Source: a virus
Length of the DNA stretch: 64,000 nt
Virus record (IMG/VR): IMGVR_UViG_3300002835_000043
Coordinates: 54,302 to 118,301 of that record
Direction: 5' to 3' (one strand)
Of the stretch, positions 11,101 to 23,671 are shown piece after piece. Made by a program: the position numbers and the translations under genes. Each line of letters opens with the position of its first letter. Position 1 is the stretch's first letter. A model generated the notes under the pieces. The model was not told the DNA's origin and made no database searches. It saw only the letters and a list, made by a program, of their open reading frames with translations.

Positions 11101-12349
11101 ACCAAAAACACTATTAGCACAAACATTCTTCGTAGATGGTAATAACTATCCACAAGGTGTTTATATTAAGAGTGTTGAGTTGTTCTTCCGTTCAATTGAC
11201 ACTCAAAATATACCAGTAACCTTAGAAGTAAGACCAGTTGTATCTGGTTATCCACTAATAGGTGAAGGCTCATATGCATATCCATATGCATCAAAAACTA
11301 TAGTCCCATCAACAAGTTCGATTATACAAGATGGTGTAACACCAACCCCAGGATCAAAAGATGGTTCAGTTGCATCTAATGGAACTAAATTTACATTTGA
11401 TGCTCCAATACATTTGTTGCCAGGAGAACATGCATTGGTATTGAATAGTAATAGTTCTGAATACTCTGTATATTCAGCAGAAATTGGTGAAGTTCAAATT
11501 AACACTGGAATACCAATCTCAGAACAACCATATTCCGGTAAGATGTATAAGACAAATAATAACACTATTTGGACAGAAATCCAAGGAACAGATTTAATGT
11601 TTGTCATTAATAGATGTGACTTTGAAACAGATGGTCTTTTAGTTCTAAGTGAACCAAACACGAGAAAGTCAAAGGACAATTACTCTGTAGCAAATGTTAA
11701 CATATCTTATGTCGATTTAAACAATACCATAGATGGAATAACATTAGAAACATTAAATGAAAATGCAGCAACTAGAGTATCTGCTTCAATCAAACCAAAT
11801 ACAAATATTGATTTTGGTGTAAATAAGAAGATTCTATATAATAGCAGTTCTGTAAGATTGTCTCTAGATTTATCATCCGATGGTATCATAACACCTGTAA
11901 TCGATACAGACAAGATCAGTATGATCTGTGTTAGAAATATGATAACGACACAATCTAGAACAAGTGAAGAATTATTACCAATAGCAACTACTGCTAAGGC
12001 TCGTTATATTACTAAGACAATAACATTGGAGCCTGGTTTAGAATCTACTAATTGTTCAGTGTTCATGAAATTATGCAAACCACAGGGAACAGCAGTGGAT
12101 GTTTACATAAAGAGACAAAAGCAAGGAACTGATTCTGCGTTTATAGAAGAATATTATGAATCAATGACACCAGAATTTGAAAACTTTGTTTCTGCAGATG
12201 AAAATGACTTTAGAGAAGTAAAATATACAATAAATGCTGACCAAGTTGGTGAAGAATTCTCTAAATTTAATATAAAAATTGTCCTATATAGCACAGATGA
12301 GTCAATAGTTCCAATTGCTAAGGAATTGAGGATTATTTCTACAACATGA
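5168..12349 (+). CDS. Giant DUF4815-type baseplate/fibre structural protein
   Basis: This 2393-residue protein is the largest in the window. The N-terminus, with Y-Y-D-D-F near residue 14 and F-K-P-G-Y-S-V-Q-A-R-E-L-T-Q-L-Q near residues 30-45, matches my recollection of DUF4815, which begins large virion proteins in marine T4-like phages, often in the slot of T4 gp10. A predicted coiled coil, D-I-R-D-L-E-R-R-I-S-E-L-E, lies near residues 1607-1620 and probably trimerises the chain. The rest is beta-rich, low in Cys and rich in Thr, Ser and Asn, as expected for an extended fibre or tail pin. A short G-T-V-V-S-W-D module near residue 970 resembles the repeats in gp8. It starts nine bases after gp8 and overlaps the next gene by ATGA. 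The exact role is not proved by sequence. Confidence 0.75.
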   Translation: MAYKHTDILSGSPYYDDFADTKNFLRILFKPGYSVQARELTQLQTLLQNQVSKLGSHVFKNGSLVYGGVSTLTECKFLRVKQTDINHEDLRGKVISDTSSTDVLGSTTASKAKIVYTLPEVIGTDEYTILFLQYLTGNELNNAQRLFIGSTVQSITVKSTTVDTSIPVSGSASLVSVEEGIFYVDGFFVNNTKQTTSLYKLDSTSGFRDFSTPTNRVGFSLNRITVDATEDETLKDPANGSYNFNAPGADRYVIELNLTSYVFDDKETKPEEYSTEDFIELARTVNGKLDFVRRTPTYSDLLEIFARRTYDESGSYTVKPFGLELKNHIRSDKFKFVVSRYLGDITKPISSSVQDTFSYSSETGNLPPFPNDILKVYDETTAKTSLLDIVNVSASSDSPYATITAKYQETDINDVLTIGLNTKFYLFRKGNAVPEGGVFYAVVNVQDTPIVTIDQDETGTYTLTDTPKGSEDKFVLSVQPGKAYVYGYEFENINNTNISIDKPRDTVFLNNYEVNANVGNYFVATTTLGADGLYKFNDYSSSLNINEFPPVKLKGQFVEINLPKVEEQEASLPVKYWSPLFASEHTNYSSILFLEPNSEAGGLALLKELPTGSTTYGLIRPEETTDTRKKTIGQKVSATNSIYYNINKSSFATENNISRLVFTEPYHGNFRTAYGQDGNADLDDQFGTDEYRDTTKNYVYQVDYKNIKNAIPDEPTSAEILNYITVKKAETRRWVPAGSSGVTSGSALYIKQGTGNIVFGSGATRGFSLPGSNITDGVGEESGVVFNPEVGSDISYGSSIETVQIQNNIVQITLTKATGVEDCSQTNPPTATDGFGKYRIGDLITQVYDTVGGSTREATGIVLAVSESPDAGNYKIYVEMKGSDDFVTNVNPNPALYSNVGLLYAPCACYAIKGVVVLDNSTCGEFTTIKFTESAIYGEYTAGNRVFQFDVNSLPIDSLTPPTNFVSSKCVAKGTVVSWDANTRTLIILQEKNKFNKESGWVFEIGTGIHYGGRGWDLAKHNENTVSSFEEIEKASGVFVHVSDSYVSGKDFDEDNAFGSAKQIIISAEQNFKKGKEARIGDIITQRNSGITSEGKVVFFKAGDVDNPAATEDESTTTFVLTPNTLNGVSLPFSFNIGAPSSSPLSIKGRSPSVTYAVDSTKVPTGGLVSTTVTGNAKLRQLHRISEERYSVHLFDIAMLNIGSTTSKYPLNSTTHIADTNENDLFAIETANGVSTIYSPQQNTLLFDLPVGDIVQNVSDFKYRIQRDINVTINTTSTTKLIEPGLPANIRFIGGASGTGEETGKVDMADLLEHYIFLNTDNGKVYNLSDTRYFDKIITNNTSEGASSTLTLYMKQSGGNRILPDGDYKLIATMSVGGSTQTGVGIRSKVKKRATKVLTFNSSGVLTIPQSDIISVDYMTTTTGAIYDLTYFTLNNGQTDNIYDYATFKLKPENNGVFILSNEQVLITYTYFEHQGNGPIVVNSYESHNDIPEYISPSTNEKYKLDTVIDFRPYRNSSGTLDGIYGIPVITESFTVDYSYYQAKNYKLVLTRDRKFKVISSPSSLTPVIPPDEPNSMTLYTIESPAYLSNIGDLKITPYNHQRYTMSDIRDLERRISELEHTTRMNLLEKTAKEQSIPDSTTGEELIKTSILVDGFSGHGTGDTLSSDYNCSIDVGNNLLRPPFKTTVIGFDVNTATSTNININNTTGLVTLDYTETPLIIQPLSSTLTTINAFADTVWTGRMNLSPSSDSWFDDTKTPQVLSNQEGENDSFINVKPSVKNNNTGAFGTNYDSWRTFWQGIPRRKFGSTRGSGGYRFGAGYKNINGEKLIFPAPLPVSETPKPTKVNVGEKVVDKDIIPFMREKTISVSITGLKPKTLVYPYFDGIRIDSYCKIGSNDFVNGSNNKTDSSGSISFTFNLPSGKFKVGEKLLTVMDNQSGNREAAQTIAESKYVAAGANTNTNDYFVNTRPAIVDTLNKPKTLLAQTFFVDGNNYPQGVYIKSVELFFRSIDTQNIPVTLEVRPVVSGYPLIGEGSYAYPYASKTIVPSTSSIIQDGVTPTPGSKDGSVASNGTKFTFDAPIHLLPGEHALVLNSNSSEYSVYSAEIGEVQINTGIPISEQPYSGKMYKTNNNTIWTEIQGTDLMFVINRCDFETDGLLVLSEPNTRKSKDNYSVANVNISYVDLNNTIDGITLETLNENAATRVSASIKPNTNIDFGVNKKILYNSSSVRLSLDLSSDGIITPVIDTDKISMICVRNMITTQSRTSEELLPIATTAKARYITKTITLEPGLESTNCSVFMKLCKPQGTAVDVYIKRQKQGTDSAFIEEYYESMTPEFENFVSADENDFREVKYTINADQVGEEFSKFNIKIVLYSTDESIVPIAKELRIISTT

Positions 12350-12567
12350 ACCAAAAAATAAGAGTTGAAGGACAACCCAATTTATGCCGTGATAAATATT
12401 CAAGAGCACTTTTGAATACTAATGTCAATGAAGTTATTACGGCTAAAAATAGAAGAAAAGAAAGAGAAAGATTAAGCGGTTTAGAAGAAACAGTAGGATC
12501 ACTAAAGCAGGATATAACCGAATTGAAAGATTTGTTAAACAATCTAATACGGGAAATTAAGAAATGA
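12346..12567 (+). CDS. Small coiled-coil protein, hypothetical
   Basis: This is a 73-aa highly charged protein. Residues ~30-72 form a continuous amphipathic helix (K-N-R-R-K-E-R-E-R-L, then L-E-E-T-V-G-S-L-K-Q-D-I-T-E-L-K) with heptad spacing of Leu and Ile, suggesting an oligomeric coiled coil. Both ends overlap neighbours by four bases (ATGA), so it is almost certainly translationally coupled to the giant protein before it and the fibre after it. Similar small coiled-coil genes sit beside fibre genes in marine T4-like phages, and an assembly or trimerisation aid is one possibility. No function can be assigned. Confidence 0.7.
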   Translation: MNQKIRVEGQPNLCRDKYSRALLNTNVNEVITAKNRRKERERLSGLEETVGSLKQDITELKDLLNNLIREIKK

Positions 12568-15500
12568 GTAATACAGACGGAAGCGATCTAGTACAAGACA
12601 TAACAAAATTAGCATTAAGTGATAATTTTTATACTTGGTTTACAACAACTAACCAAATAATTGATGCTATCAATCCATTAAATATTTACGATATTACTCC
12701 AAGAAAAGGTCTTAATGAGACTCGTTCCGGTGGAAATGTAATACTCGATGTTGAAACTGGTAAAGGTCTTAAAGCATATCCCAATGATGCTATTGGTGCT
12801 CTAACATTAGATATTGAAAATCTTACATCAGAATCCTCTGTTTCAAATTTAGATTATTTTGTAATAGAAAAGCCAGGAACAGAACCAAGTAATGATCTTT
12901 TTAAGGTTCTCGCTTCCAATATTCTACCACCAACCCTATCCGGTAATCATGAATTTACTGGAACTATAACTGTAAATGCACTAAATGTTAAAGACAATGC
13001 TCTTAGATTACAATATGATGATGCCACAACAGATAATGATTCTGGTTTGATTCTTGATACAACATCAAGTTCAAAAGTAAAATTCACATATAATACAACC
13101 AAGTCTGCTTGGTTCTCAAATAGAAATATAGGTTTACAAGATGGCTATGCTTTCTTGACAAATGGTACAGGAAGAAGAGCAGAATTCAAGTATACAACAA
13201 GTGGATCAACACAATATGATGTTGCACTTGAAATGTTCATGGGTGTTGATAGCACAAATAATGATGATAAATCTTGGATAATTGAAGCAAGAAATGTTGA
13301 TAGAGCTCTTAATTTTATATACAAAGATTATACAAATACTGATACCGAAACTAGAGTATTCTATGCAACAGTAGAAACTACAAATCCAGTTACAAGTACA
13401 TTCGTTGTAACAGATAAAATCCAAATTGGTAATGTTTTAGGTTCAACAACCAATTTCAAGACAGTTACAGATTACTCAACAAGTATAATTCCAATTAGTA
13501 ACTCAAATGGTATTCTAGATTCTAAGTGGACAAACCGTTATATAACTTCTAATTATTCTGCAGGATTGGAAGTTGGTAATGTTGTAAAAATATACAACGA
13601 TACAAACAATCAAGCAACAGTAGTTAAATGTTCATTAACTTCTTCATCAGAAGAATCAGAAGCATATTCTATTGGTATTGTTGAAAGAATAAGTGGTGGT
13701 AAAATTTGGGTAGTAACTCATGGTGAGTTCGTACTAAGTAATATCCCAGGATCTTATTCAAATCTTGATGTTGGTGCAGTTTATTATTTAACAAGTGGTT
13801 CACCAAATTATACTCTAACAAAACCAGCAAGTGGCATAGTAAAGCCAGTATTTGTTGCAACAAGTACAACTGGTGGTATATTCTTCCCAGTTAGTGCTCA
13901 AGGACTTTCTTTTGGAAGATTCAATGCAGTTGCTTCAAGCGGTGGTACTTTAGTAAGTGGTGCTGAAGTGACAGCAGACGCACCAAATGATGTATTTACA
14001 ATAGATGCAGGTTCAGGTATTACATTACAAACAGTTCCTGGATCAAATAAAATAGTGATAAGTGCCTCTACACTTGGTAATCAACCAACATATTCAACTA
14101 TTTCTACAGATAGCGGAGGAAGTGTTTCAGCGTTTTATCCAAGTGAAACTCTTCTATTAACAGGTAATGGTGGTGGTATAGAGGTAGTTGCAGATAATAA
14201 AGTAGATACAAACGGCGACAAGATCACAATTAAAGGTAAGTATTTTAGAACAGTTTCTTGGATTGGTGATAGTAGTACAAATGACATTCCTGGTAGTAAA
14301 ACTGCAACTTATGATGACAATCTTCAAATTTATGCAGGAACCGGTATAGGAATTAGAGAATATCTTGGAGTCGGTGGTGGTTTATTAATAGAGGCAACAG
14401 GTCAATCTGTAGCAAGTGTTTCAAACGGTAGCATAACAATAACAAAGCTTGCAACATTTAATCCAAATTCTGTTTTGATTGGTAATTCTAGCGGAACACC
14501 AACTTTACAAGTTACAACTAATAATTCAATTTTAAGTGCAAATTCTTCTGGTGTAATTTCGTGGGATACACCAACAACATTATTACAAGACAAATTTGCT
14601 AAAACAGGTTTTGATACTGGTTATCCGACAGCAAAACAAAATAACTTTGGTATAACACCTACAAGAAATTTTGGTATAGTACGAATACCAAGAAACGCTA
14701 CAACTATAGGAACAACACAAGATTATGAAATACCAGCGTTTAGATTTACAACTACAAATTCTATAAATGGTGCTCTGATTGGTCTTCAAGAGGGAGATGG
14801 CATTGAACTTGCAGTAAATAATACTGTAGCAGATATTATTTCTGGTATTCCATCAATCAAGATAACAAATAAATATGGTTCAGCATTTAGTAAAGTTTAT
14901 ATTGCTGATACTGGTGAAACAATAGAATCAAATGGTACATCAACAGTCACATATAGCAACTATTTCTTGAATAGTAATGTAATGACTTCAATAACTTGGC
15001 TTAGATATAGAGATGGACAAGCAGCAGATTCTTCAATTGGTGCTGCTACAACAAATATTGCAGGAAAAGAAACAGAAAGTTCGATTACATTTACTGATGG
15101 TATAATAACTTCAACCACAGGAACAAAAGTAACTTTCGTAAATAATTCATCATTAACTTCAAATTTAAATAATGGTATTTTTGCAAATTTTTGTAAACCC
15201 GGTACAAGCACAAATTGGAACGCAACAGAAACTGAAGGTAAATATCTTACAATTTCTGTATATGTTGCTACTTTATCTGGTACTCAATCATTTAAAATTG
15301 GTTACTATCACGGAAAAAAAGCAGGATTTGTCAACACTGCAGCACCAACATATTCACCGGATTTTACAGCAACAACAACTCCACAAAGATTTACTTTTAC
15401 AGTTAAAGCACAACCATCCACTACTGTCAGTGCAAGTACAACAGAAATACCACCAAATATTAATATTTCTCAACCATTTGGTACAATAAATGGTGGTAGT

Positions 15501-17345
15501 GTTGTAGTTTGGGGTGCTCAAGTAGAAGAAGGAAGAACAGCAAATTCTCTAATTTCAACAACTTCAACTGCTCTTTCCGTAACCAGAATTGAAACACAAA
15601 GTCATGGAACTTTAAGATTTGATACTACCTCTTCACCAATACTTTTGGATTCTGATACAAATTCAGATACAATTTACTTTAAGATAGCAACGAATGGAAT
15701 AACAAATAATTATCTTGCTACAATGGCAGATAATACAGTAAAGGTTGGCACAGGTTCAACAAATTCTGATAATACACCACAGGATCTGTCAATAGGTACT
15801 AATAGTGTTCTAGGAAGAGTTGGTAATGGTGATCTAAAATCTGTATCTGCATCTGAATTGGCAACAATGATTGGTGCAAATTATTTTACAAGTATAGAAA
15901 CTGATGCCGGAACAGTAACACCAAGTGAAACTAATATTATTAAACTAAAAGGTGGAAGTGGTATTACTGTAACAGAAAGTACAGATCATCAAATTATTAT
16001 TACAAATACTGGTGGTACTGGTGGGACTGGAAGTATATCTCTCGTTGGTGATTGGGATGGCACTAGGACAAACAGTTCTGCATCCTCAAAAGAAAAATTA
16101 TTGTTTTCGGATGGTGATTTAGAATATACTATTTCCTCACTTGACAATTTTACAGCATTAATTTCTTCATCAATAAGATGGTCTGGATTAACTTCTACTA
16201 TCAATGGTGGGGCAGGATTCTTATATGGTTTTGGTACAGCAACTGTAAATAAAGATGCAATAGTCAGTAAATTTGTGCCAGTAAATGCTTCATCCGGTTC
16301 ACAATTACCAGTAATAGACGCTGCAACTGGTAACTTAACTTATGTAAATTCTTTTGGAGCAGGATCAACTGCAATTACACATGTAGTAGGACTTACAGGT
16401 GGTGGAACTTTAGTTGCTACAAGCAATTTCATCAGTACTCTATCATTTACAAATATAAGTAATTTGTCATTCTCTGGTACTACGATTACTGCAAGCACTG
16501 CAGCAGCAACAACTTTCCCAATAATTGCAAGTAACGGTGGAGTGTATACAAACGGAAATGCAAATATTGGTATTAGTATGCCAACTGGTAGTTCTTCACT
16601 ACATCTAGGAAGAGACACTGTTCTTGTTTCAACATGGTCTGGTGGTGATTTTATCACACAATTAGGTCTTGGTGGTTCTGGATTTACGGTTGCATCTGGA
16701 GTAACAGCACCTCCAAGTTCTACTATAAAGACAAGATTCTTTGGTAGTTCTGCTTGGGCAAATCTATCTGCTGCAAGTTCTCCAAGAATTTGTATGCCCA
16801 ATTTCTTAATCGGGACTGGTCCAGATTCAAATTCAGATACTCTTGGTAATGGTGTCTATCTAAGAAATGATACAACAAATAATGGTTTAATCTTTACTAA
16901 CTATAATTTATCAACAAATACTGGTAAAACAATACAAAAAGATAGAAGTTGTCGTTTAGGTTTAGAAGTATTGGATGTTGATACTGGTACTACTGCATAT
17001 GCAAATTCTAAGAATACTGCATATTTAACACATACATTCATACCAAGAGCAACAAGTGCAACTACCGTTGATCAATTCCTTATTCCAAATAATTCAAAGA
17101 AATCCTATAAATATTTCATACATGTAGAAAATGCATCAGGTGATTTCTATACAACAGAATTATTGATTCAAGTTAAAGGAACCACAACAAATATAGTTCA
17201 ATATGCATCATCCAGTACATCGACATCATTATCAGTGAATTTTTCAATTTCCGCTACAGCAGGTGGTAGTGAAACAACTGTTACACTCACACATAGTAAT
17301 ACACCAGGAAGTTTAGATATCAAACTATTGAAGTACGAAGTCTAA
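12564..17345 (+). CDS. Long tail fibre protein with carbohydrate-binding-like module
   Basis: This 1593-aa protein is rich in Gly, Ser, Thr and Asn. The N-terminus (F-Y-T-W-F-T-T-T-N-Q-I-I-D-A-I-N-P-L-N) and the following V-E-T-G-K-G-L resemble the attachment end of fibres in marine T4-like phages. Residues ~795-1010 form a discrete domain of the phage fibre/CBM jelly-roll type: a L-N-S-N start, a S-V-Y-V-A strand, a T-P-Q-R-F-T-F-T strand and the closing V-V-V-W-G-A-Q-V-E-E-G block. A related copy occurs in the fibronectin-III protein at 26040. The C-terminal ~100 residues look like a beta-sandwich tip. Role inferred: host-surface recognition. Start is ATG within an ATGA overlap; the next gene follows after one base. 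Confidence 0.75.
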   Translation: MSNTDGSDLVQDITKLALSDNFYTWFTTTNQIIDAINPLNIYDITPRKGLNETRSGGNVILDVETGKGLKAYPNDAIGALTLDIENLTSESSVSNLDYFVIEKPGTEPSNDLFKVLASNILPPTLSGNHEFTGTITVNALNVKDNALRLQYDDATTDNDSGLILDTTSSSKVKFTYNTTKSAWFSNRNIGLQDGYAFLTNGTGRRAEFKYTTSGSTQYDVALEMFMGVDSTNNDDKSWIIEARNVDRALNFIYKDYTNTDTETRVFYATVETTNPVTSTFVVTDKIQIGNVLGSTTNFKTVTDYSTSIIPISNSNGILDSKWTNRYITSNYSAGLEVGNVVKIYNDTNNQATVVKCSLTSSSEESEAYSIGIVERISGGKIWVVTHGEFVLSNIPGSYSNLDVGAVYYLTSGSPNYTLTKPASGIVKPVFVATSTTGGIFFPVSAQGLSFGRFNAVASSGGTLVSGAEVTADAPNDVFTIDAGSGITLQTVPGSNKIVISASTLGNQPTYSTISTDSGGSVSAFYPSETLLLTGNGGGIEVVADNKVDTNGDKITIKGKYFRTVSWIGDSSTNDIPGSKTATYDDNLQIYAGTGIGIREYLGVGGGLLIEATGQSVASVSNGSITITKLATFNPNSVLIGNSSGTPTLQVTTNNSILSANSSGVISWDTPTTLLQDKFAKTGFDTGYPTAKQNNFGITPTRNFGIVRIPRNATTIGTTQDYEIPAFRFTTTNSINGALIGLQEGDGIELAVNNTVADIISGIPSIKITNKYGSAFSKVYIADTGETIESNGTSTVTYSNYFLNSNVMTSITWLRYRDGQAADSSIGAATTNIAGKETESSITFTDGIITSTTGTKVTFVNNSSLTSNLNNGIFANFCKPGTSTNWNATETEGKYLTISVYVATLSGTQSFKIGYYHGKKAGFVNTAAPTYSPDFTATTTPQRFTFTVKAQPSTTVSASTTEIPPNINISQPFGTINGGSVVVWGAQVEEGRTANSLISTTSTALSVTRIETQSHGTLRFDTTSSPILLDSDTNSDTIYFKIATNGITNNYLATMADNTVKVGTGSTNSDNTPQDLSIGTNSVLGRVGNGDLKSVSASELATMIGANYFTSIETDAGTVTPSETNIIKLKGGSGITVTESTDHQIIITNTGGTGGTGSISLVGDWDGTRTNSSASSKEKLLFSDGDLEYTISSLDNFTALISSSIRWSGLTSTINGGAGFLYGFGTATVNKDAIVSKFVPVNASSGSQLPVIDAATGNLTYVNSFGAGSTAITHVVGLTGGGTLVATSNFISTLSFTNISNLSFSGTTITASTAAATTFPIIASNGGVYTNGNANIGISMPTGSSSLHLGRDTVLVSTWSGGDFITQLGLGGSGFTVASGVTAPPSSTIKTRFFGSSAWANLSAASSPRICMPNFLIGTGPDSNSDTLGNGVYLRNDTTNNGLIFTNYNLSTNTGKTIQKDRSCRLGLEVLDVDTGTTAYANSKNTAYLTHTFIPRATSATTVDQFLIPNNSKKSYKYFIHVENASGDFYTTELLIQVKGTTTNIVQYASSSTSTSLSVNFSISATAGGSETTVTLTHSNTPGSLDIKLLKYEV

Positions 17346-17346
17346 T

Positions 17347-22455
<5,109 letters not shown>

Positions 22456-22468
22456 CAAAGGAAACCAC

Positions 22469-23236
22469 ATGGGAAACACTTCATTTAATTCAAATTATGG
22501 ATTCGATTTAGGAAATATAAGTAATATATTAATTTCCGGTGCTAGTTCCACAGCAGATCAAGTTTTAGTGTTAAAATCAGATGCTACTGGAAAATTTAGA
22601 TTAGAACCACAAGCATTAAACTCAGTTGGTTCAGCGGATTCAATAACTATAACACCAACTAGTGGTAGTTCTTATTATAAAAAAGAAGTATTTTCTAATT
22701 CAATGACAAACACTACTACATTCGGTACACTAAAAAGTTATAATTTTAATATAGGTACATCAAAAACTAAATTATATCTTACTGTAAAAATGGATCTTAT
22801 GGCACAAGGGACTATTGGATCTGTTTTTCAATATTATCATTTTACAACAGGATATAATATAGTATCAGATAGAACTGGTGCTAGTAACTTTATTTTTAGA
22901 CATATACCAGGTCATTTTTCTTATATTTTTAATAAAGGCAGTGGTGCAAATAATTCTACTATTGCTGCAGTTGGACCAGATAAACAATTTCAAAATTTTG
23001 CATCTATACCAACAGTATCAGAATTGATGTTACAACCAAAATTCTCTACAATAACAACTCCACTAGATTCTACAATAATTGCAAATTATCCAAAGATAAT
23101 ACACAGTATAAATACTGGTAACACAAATAGCACTACAGATGATACTTTGAACTTGACAATTCAAGGAAGAAGTATAAGATCTAGTGAAAACATTGAGTGG
23201 TTTGGTACTGTTGAGTTTTTTGCATCTATAGCATAA
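22469..23236 (+). CDS. Short fibre-like virion protein, hypothetical
   Basis: This 255-aa beta-rich protein has an N-terminus (N-Y-G-F-D-L-G-N-I-S-N-I-L-I-S-G, then A-D-Q-V-L-V-L-K-S-D) that looks like the attachment repeat found at the start of small fibre or tip proteins. The rest is a predicted globular beta domain with many aromatic residues and ends in W-F-G-T-V-E-F-F-A-S. It follows the giant Cys-rich protein by 13 bases, with an AAAGGAAA ribosome-binding site. It is possibly a tip or collar (whisker) protein, since it lies just upstream of the neck genes where T4 carries wac; that is positional inference only. Confidence 0.55.
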   Translation: MGNTSFNSNYGFDLGNISNILISGASSTADQVLVLKSDATGKFRLEPQALNSVGSADSITITPTSGSSYYKKEVFSNSMTNTTTFGTLKSYNFNIGTSKTKLYLTVKMDLMAQGTIGSVFQYYHFTTGYNIVSDRTGASNFIFRHIPGHFSYIFNKGSGANNSTIAAVGPDKQFQNFASIPTVSELMLQPKFSTITTPLDSTIIANYPKIIHSINTGNTNSTTDDTLNLTIQGRSIRSSENIEWFGTVEFFASIA

Positions 23237-23250
23237 AAGGAGATTTAAAA

Positions 23251-23607
23251 ATGAAGGTTAAGTTAGTTGAAGTTTATAATTCTGTTTCTGTCATGAACAA
23301 GATACTAGATGCTGAATTACCAGCATCAGTGGCATTTAAGTTAACAAAGTTACTAAAGTCTTTAAATGATGAGATTAAGTCAATAGAAGACCAAAGAGTT
23401 AAATTGGTATCAAAGCATGGTCAAAAGGATGAAAATGGCTCTGTTTCGGTATCAGAGGCAAATAAAGAAGAATTTATGAAGGAATTTGGAGAATTACTAT
23501 CTACGGAGATCGAAATTCAATGGGAACCAGTTTCTGTTGAAAAATTCGATGGACTCAACTTATCTGCAAATGATTTGTTAAAAGTCGGATTCTTATTCTC
23601 AGAATAA
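23251..23607 (+). CDS. DUF1617-like small phage protein
   Basis: This 118-aa acidic helical protein has an N-terminal half (K-V-K-L-V-E-V-Y-N-S, then L-P-A-S-V-A-F-K-L-T-K-L-L-K, then I-E-D-Q-R-V-K-L-V) that matches my recollection of the DUF1617 pattern, seen mainly in tail-region proteins of siphophages of Gram-positive bacteria. Its function there is unknown. The C-terminal half ends with an acidic strand-rich segment. A clear AAAAGGAGA ribosome-binding site precedes the ATG. It is the last gene before the terminator/late-promoter element ahead of gp13, so it ends the preceding operon. Confidence 0.6.
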   Translation: MKVKLVEVYNSVSVMNKILDAELPASVAFKLTKLLKSLNDEIKSIEDQRVKLVSKHGQKDENGSVSVSEANKEEFMKEFGELLSTEIEIQWEPVSVEKFDGLNLSANDLLKVGFLFSE

Positions 23608-23631
23608 GCATTTTTCTTAAAAACTAAGAAG

Positions 23632-23671
23632 TCTCCTCTTTATAAATAACAGATAAAGAGGAGATTTTTTT
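23632..23671 (+). terminator. Intrinsic terminator overlapping late promoter and gp13 ribosome-binding site
   Basis: A perfect 12-bp inverted repeat (TCTCCTCTTTAT at 23632-23643 and ATAAAGAGGAGA at 23653-23664) with a nine-base loop is followed by seven T residues (23665-23671). This is a textbook rho-independent terminator for the operon ending at 23607. The 3' arm contains GAGGAGA, the only good ribosome-binding site for gp13, whose ATG follows the T run directly. Confidence 0.85.
23641..23648 (+). promoter_or_regulatory. T4-type late promoter for gp13 (TATAAATA)
   Basis: This is an exact match to the T4 late promoter -10 consensus recognised by gp55. It spans the end of the 5' stem arm and the start of the loop of the terminator at 23632-23671. 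Initiation about six bases downstream would give a transcript carrying only the 3' arm, leaving the gp13 ribosome-binding site free. Confidence 0.75.

Noticed and set aside
15172-15489. Alternate plus-strand frame inside the 12564 fibre
   Set aside because: It is embedded in the CBM-like module, has a Leu/Gln-rich translation typical of a shifted frame, and lacks a ribosome-binding site.
17106-17113. Exact TATAAATA inside the 12564 fibre gene
   Set aside because: It is about 240 bases before the next start and encodes Y-K-Y in frame. In AT-rich DNA such matches occur by chance, so I do not call it a promoter.
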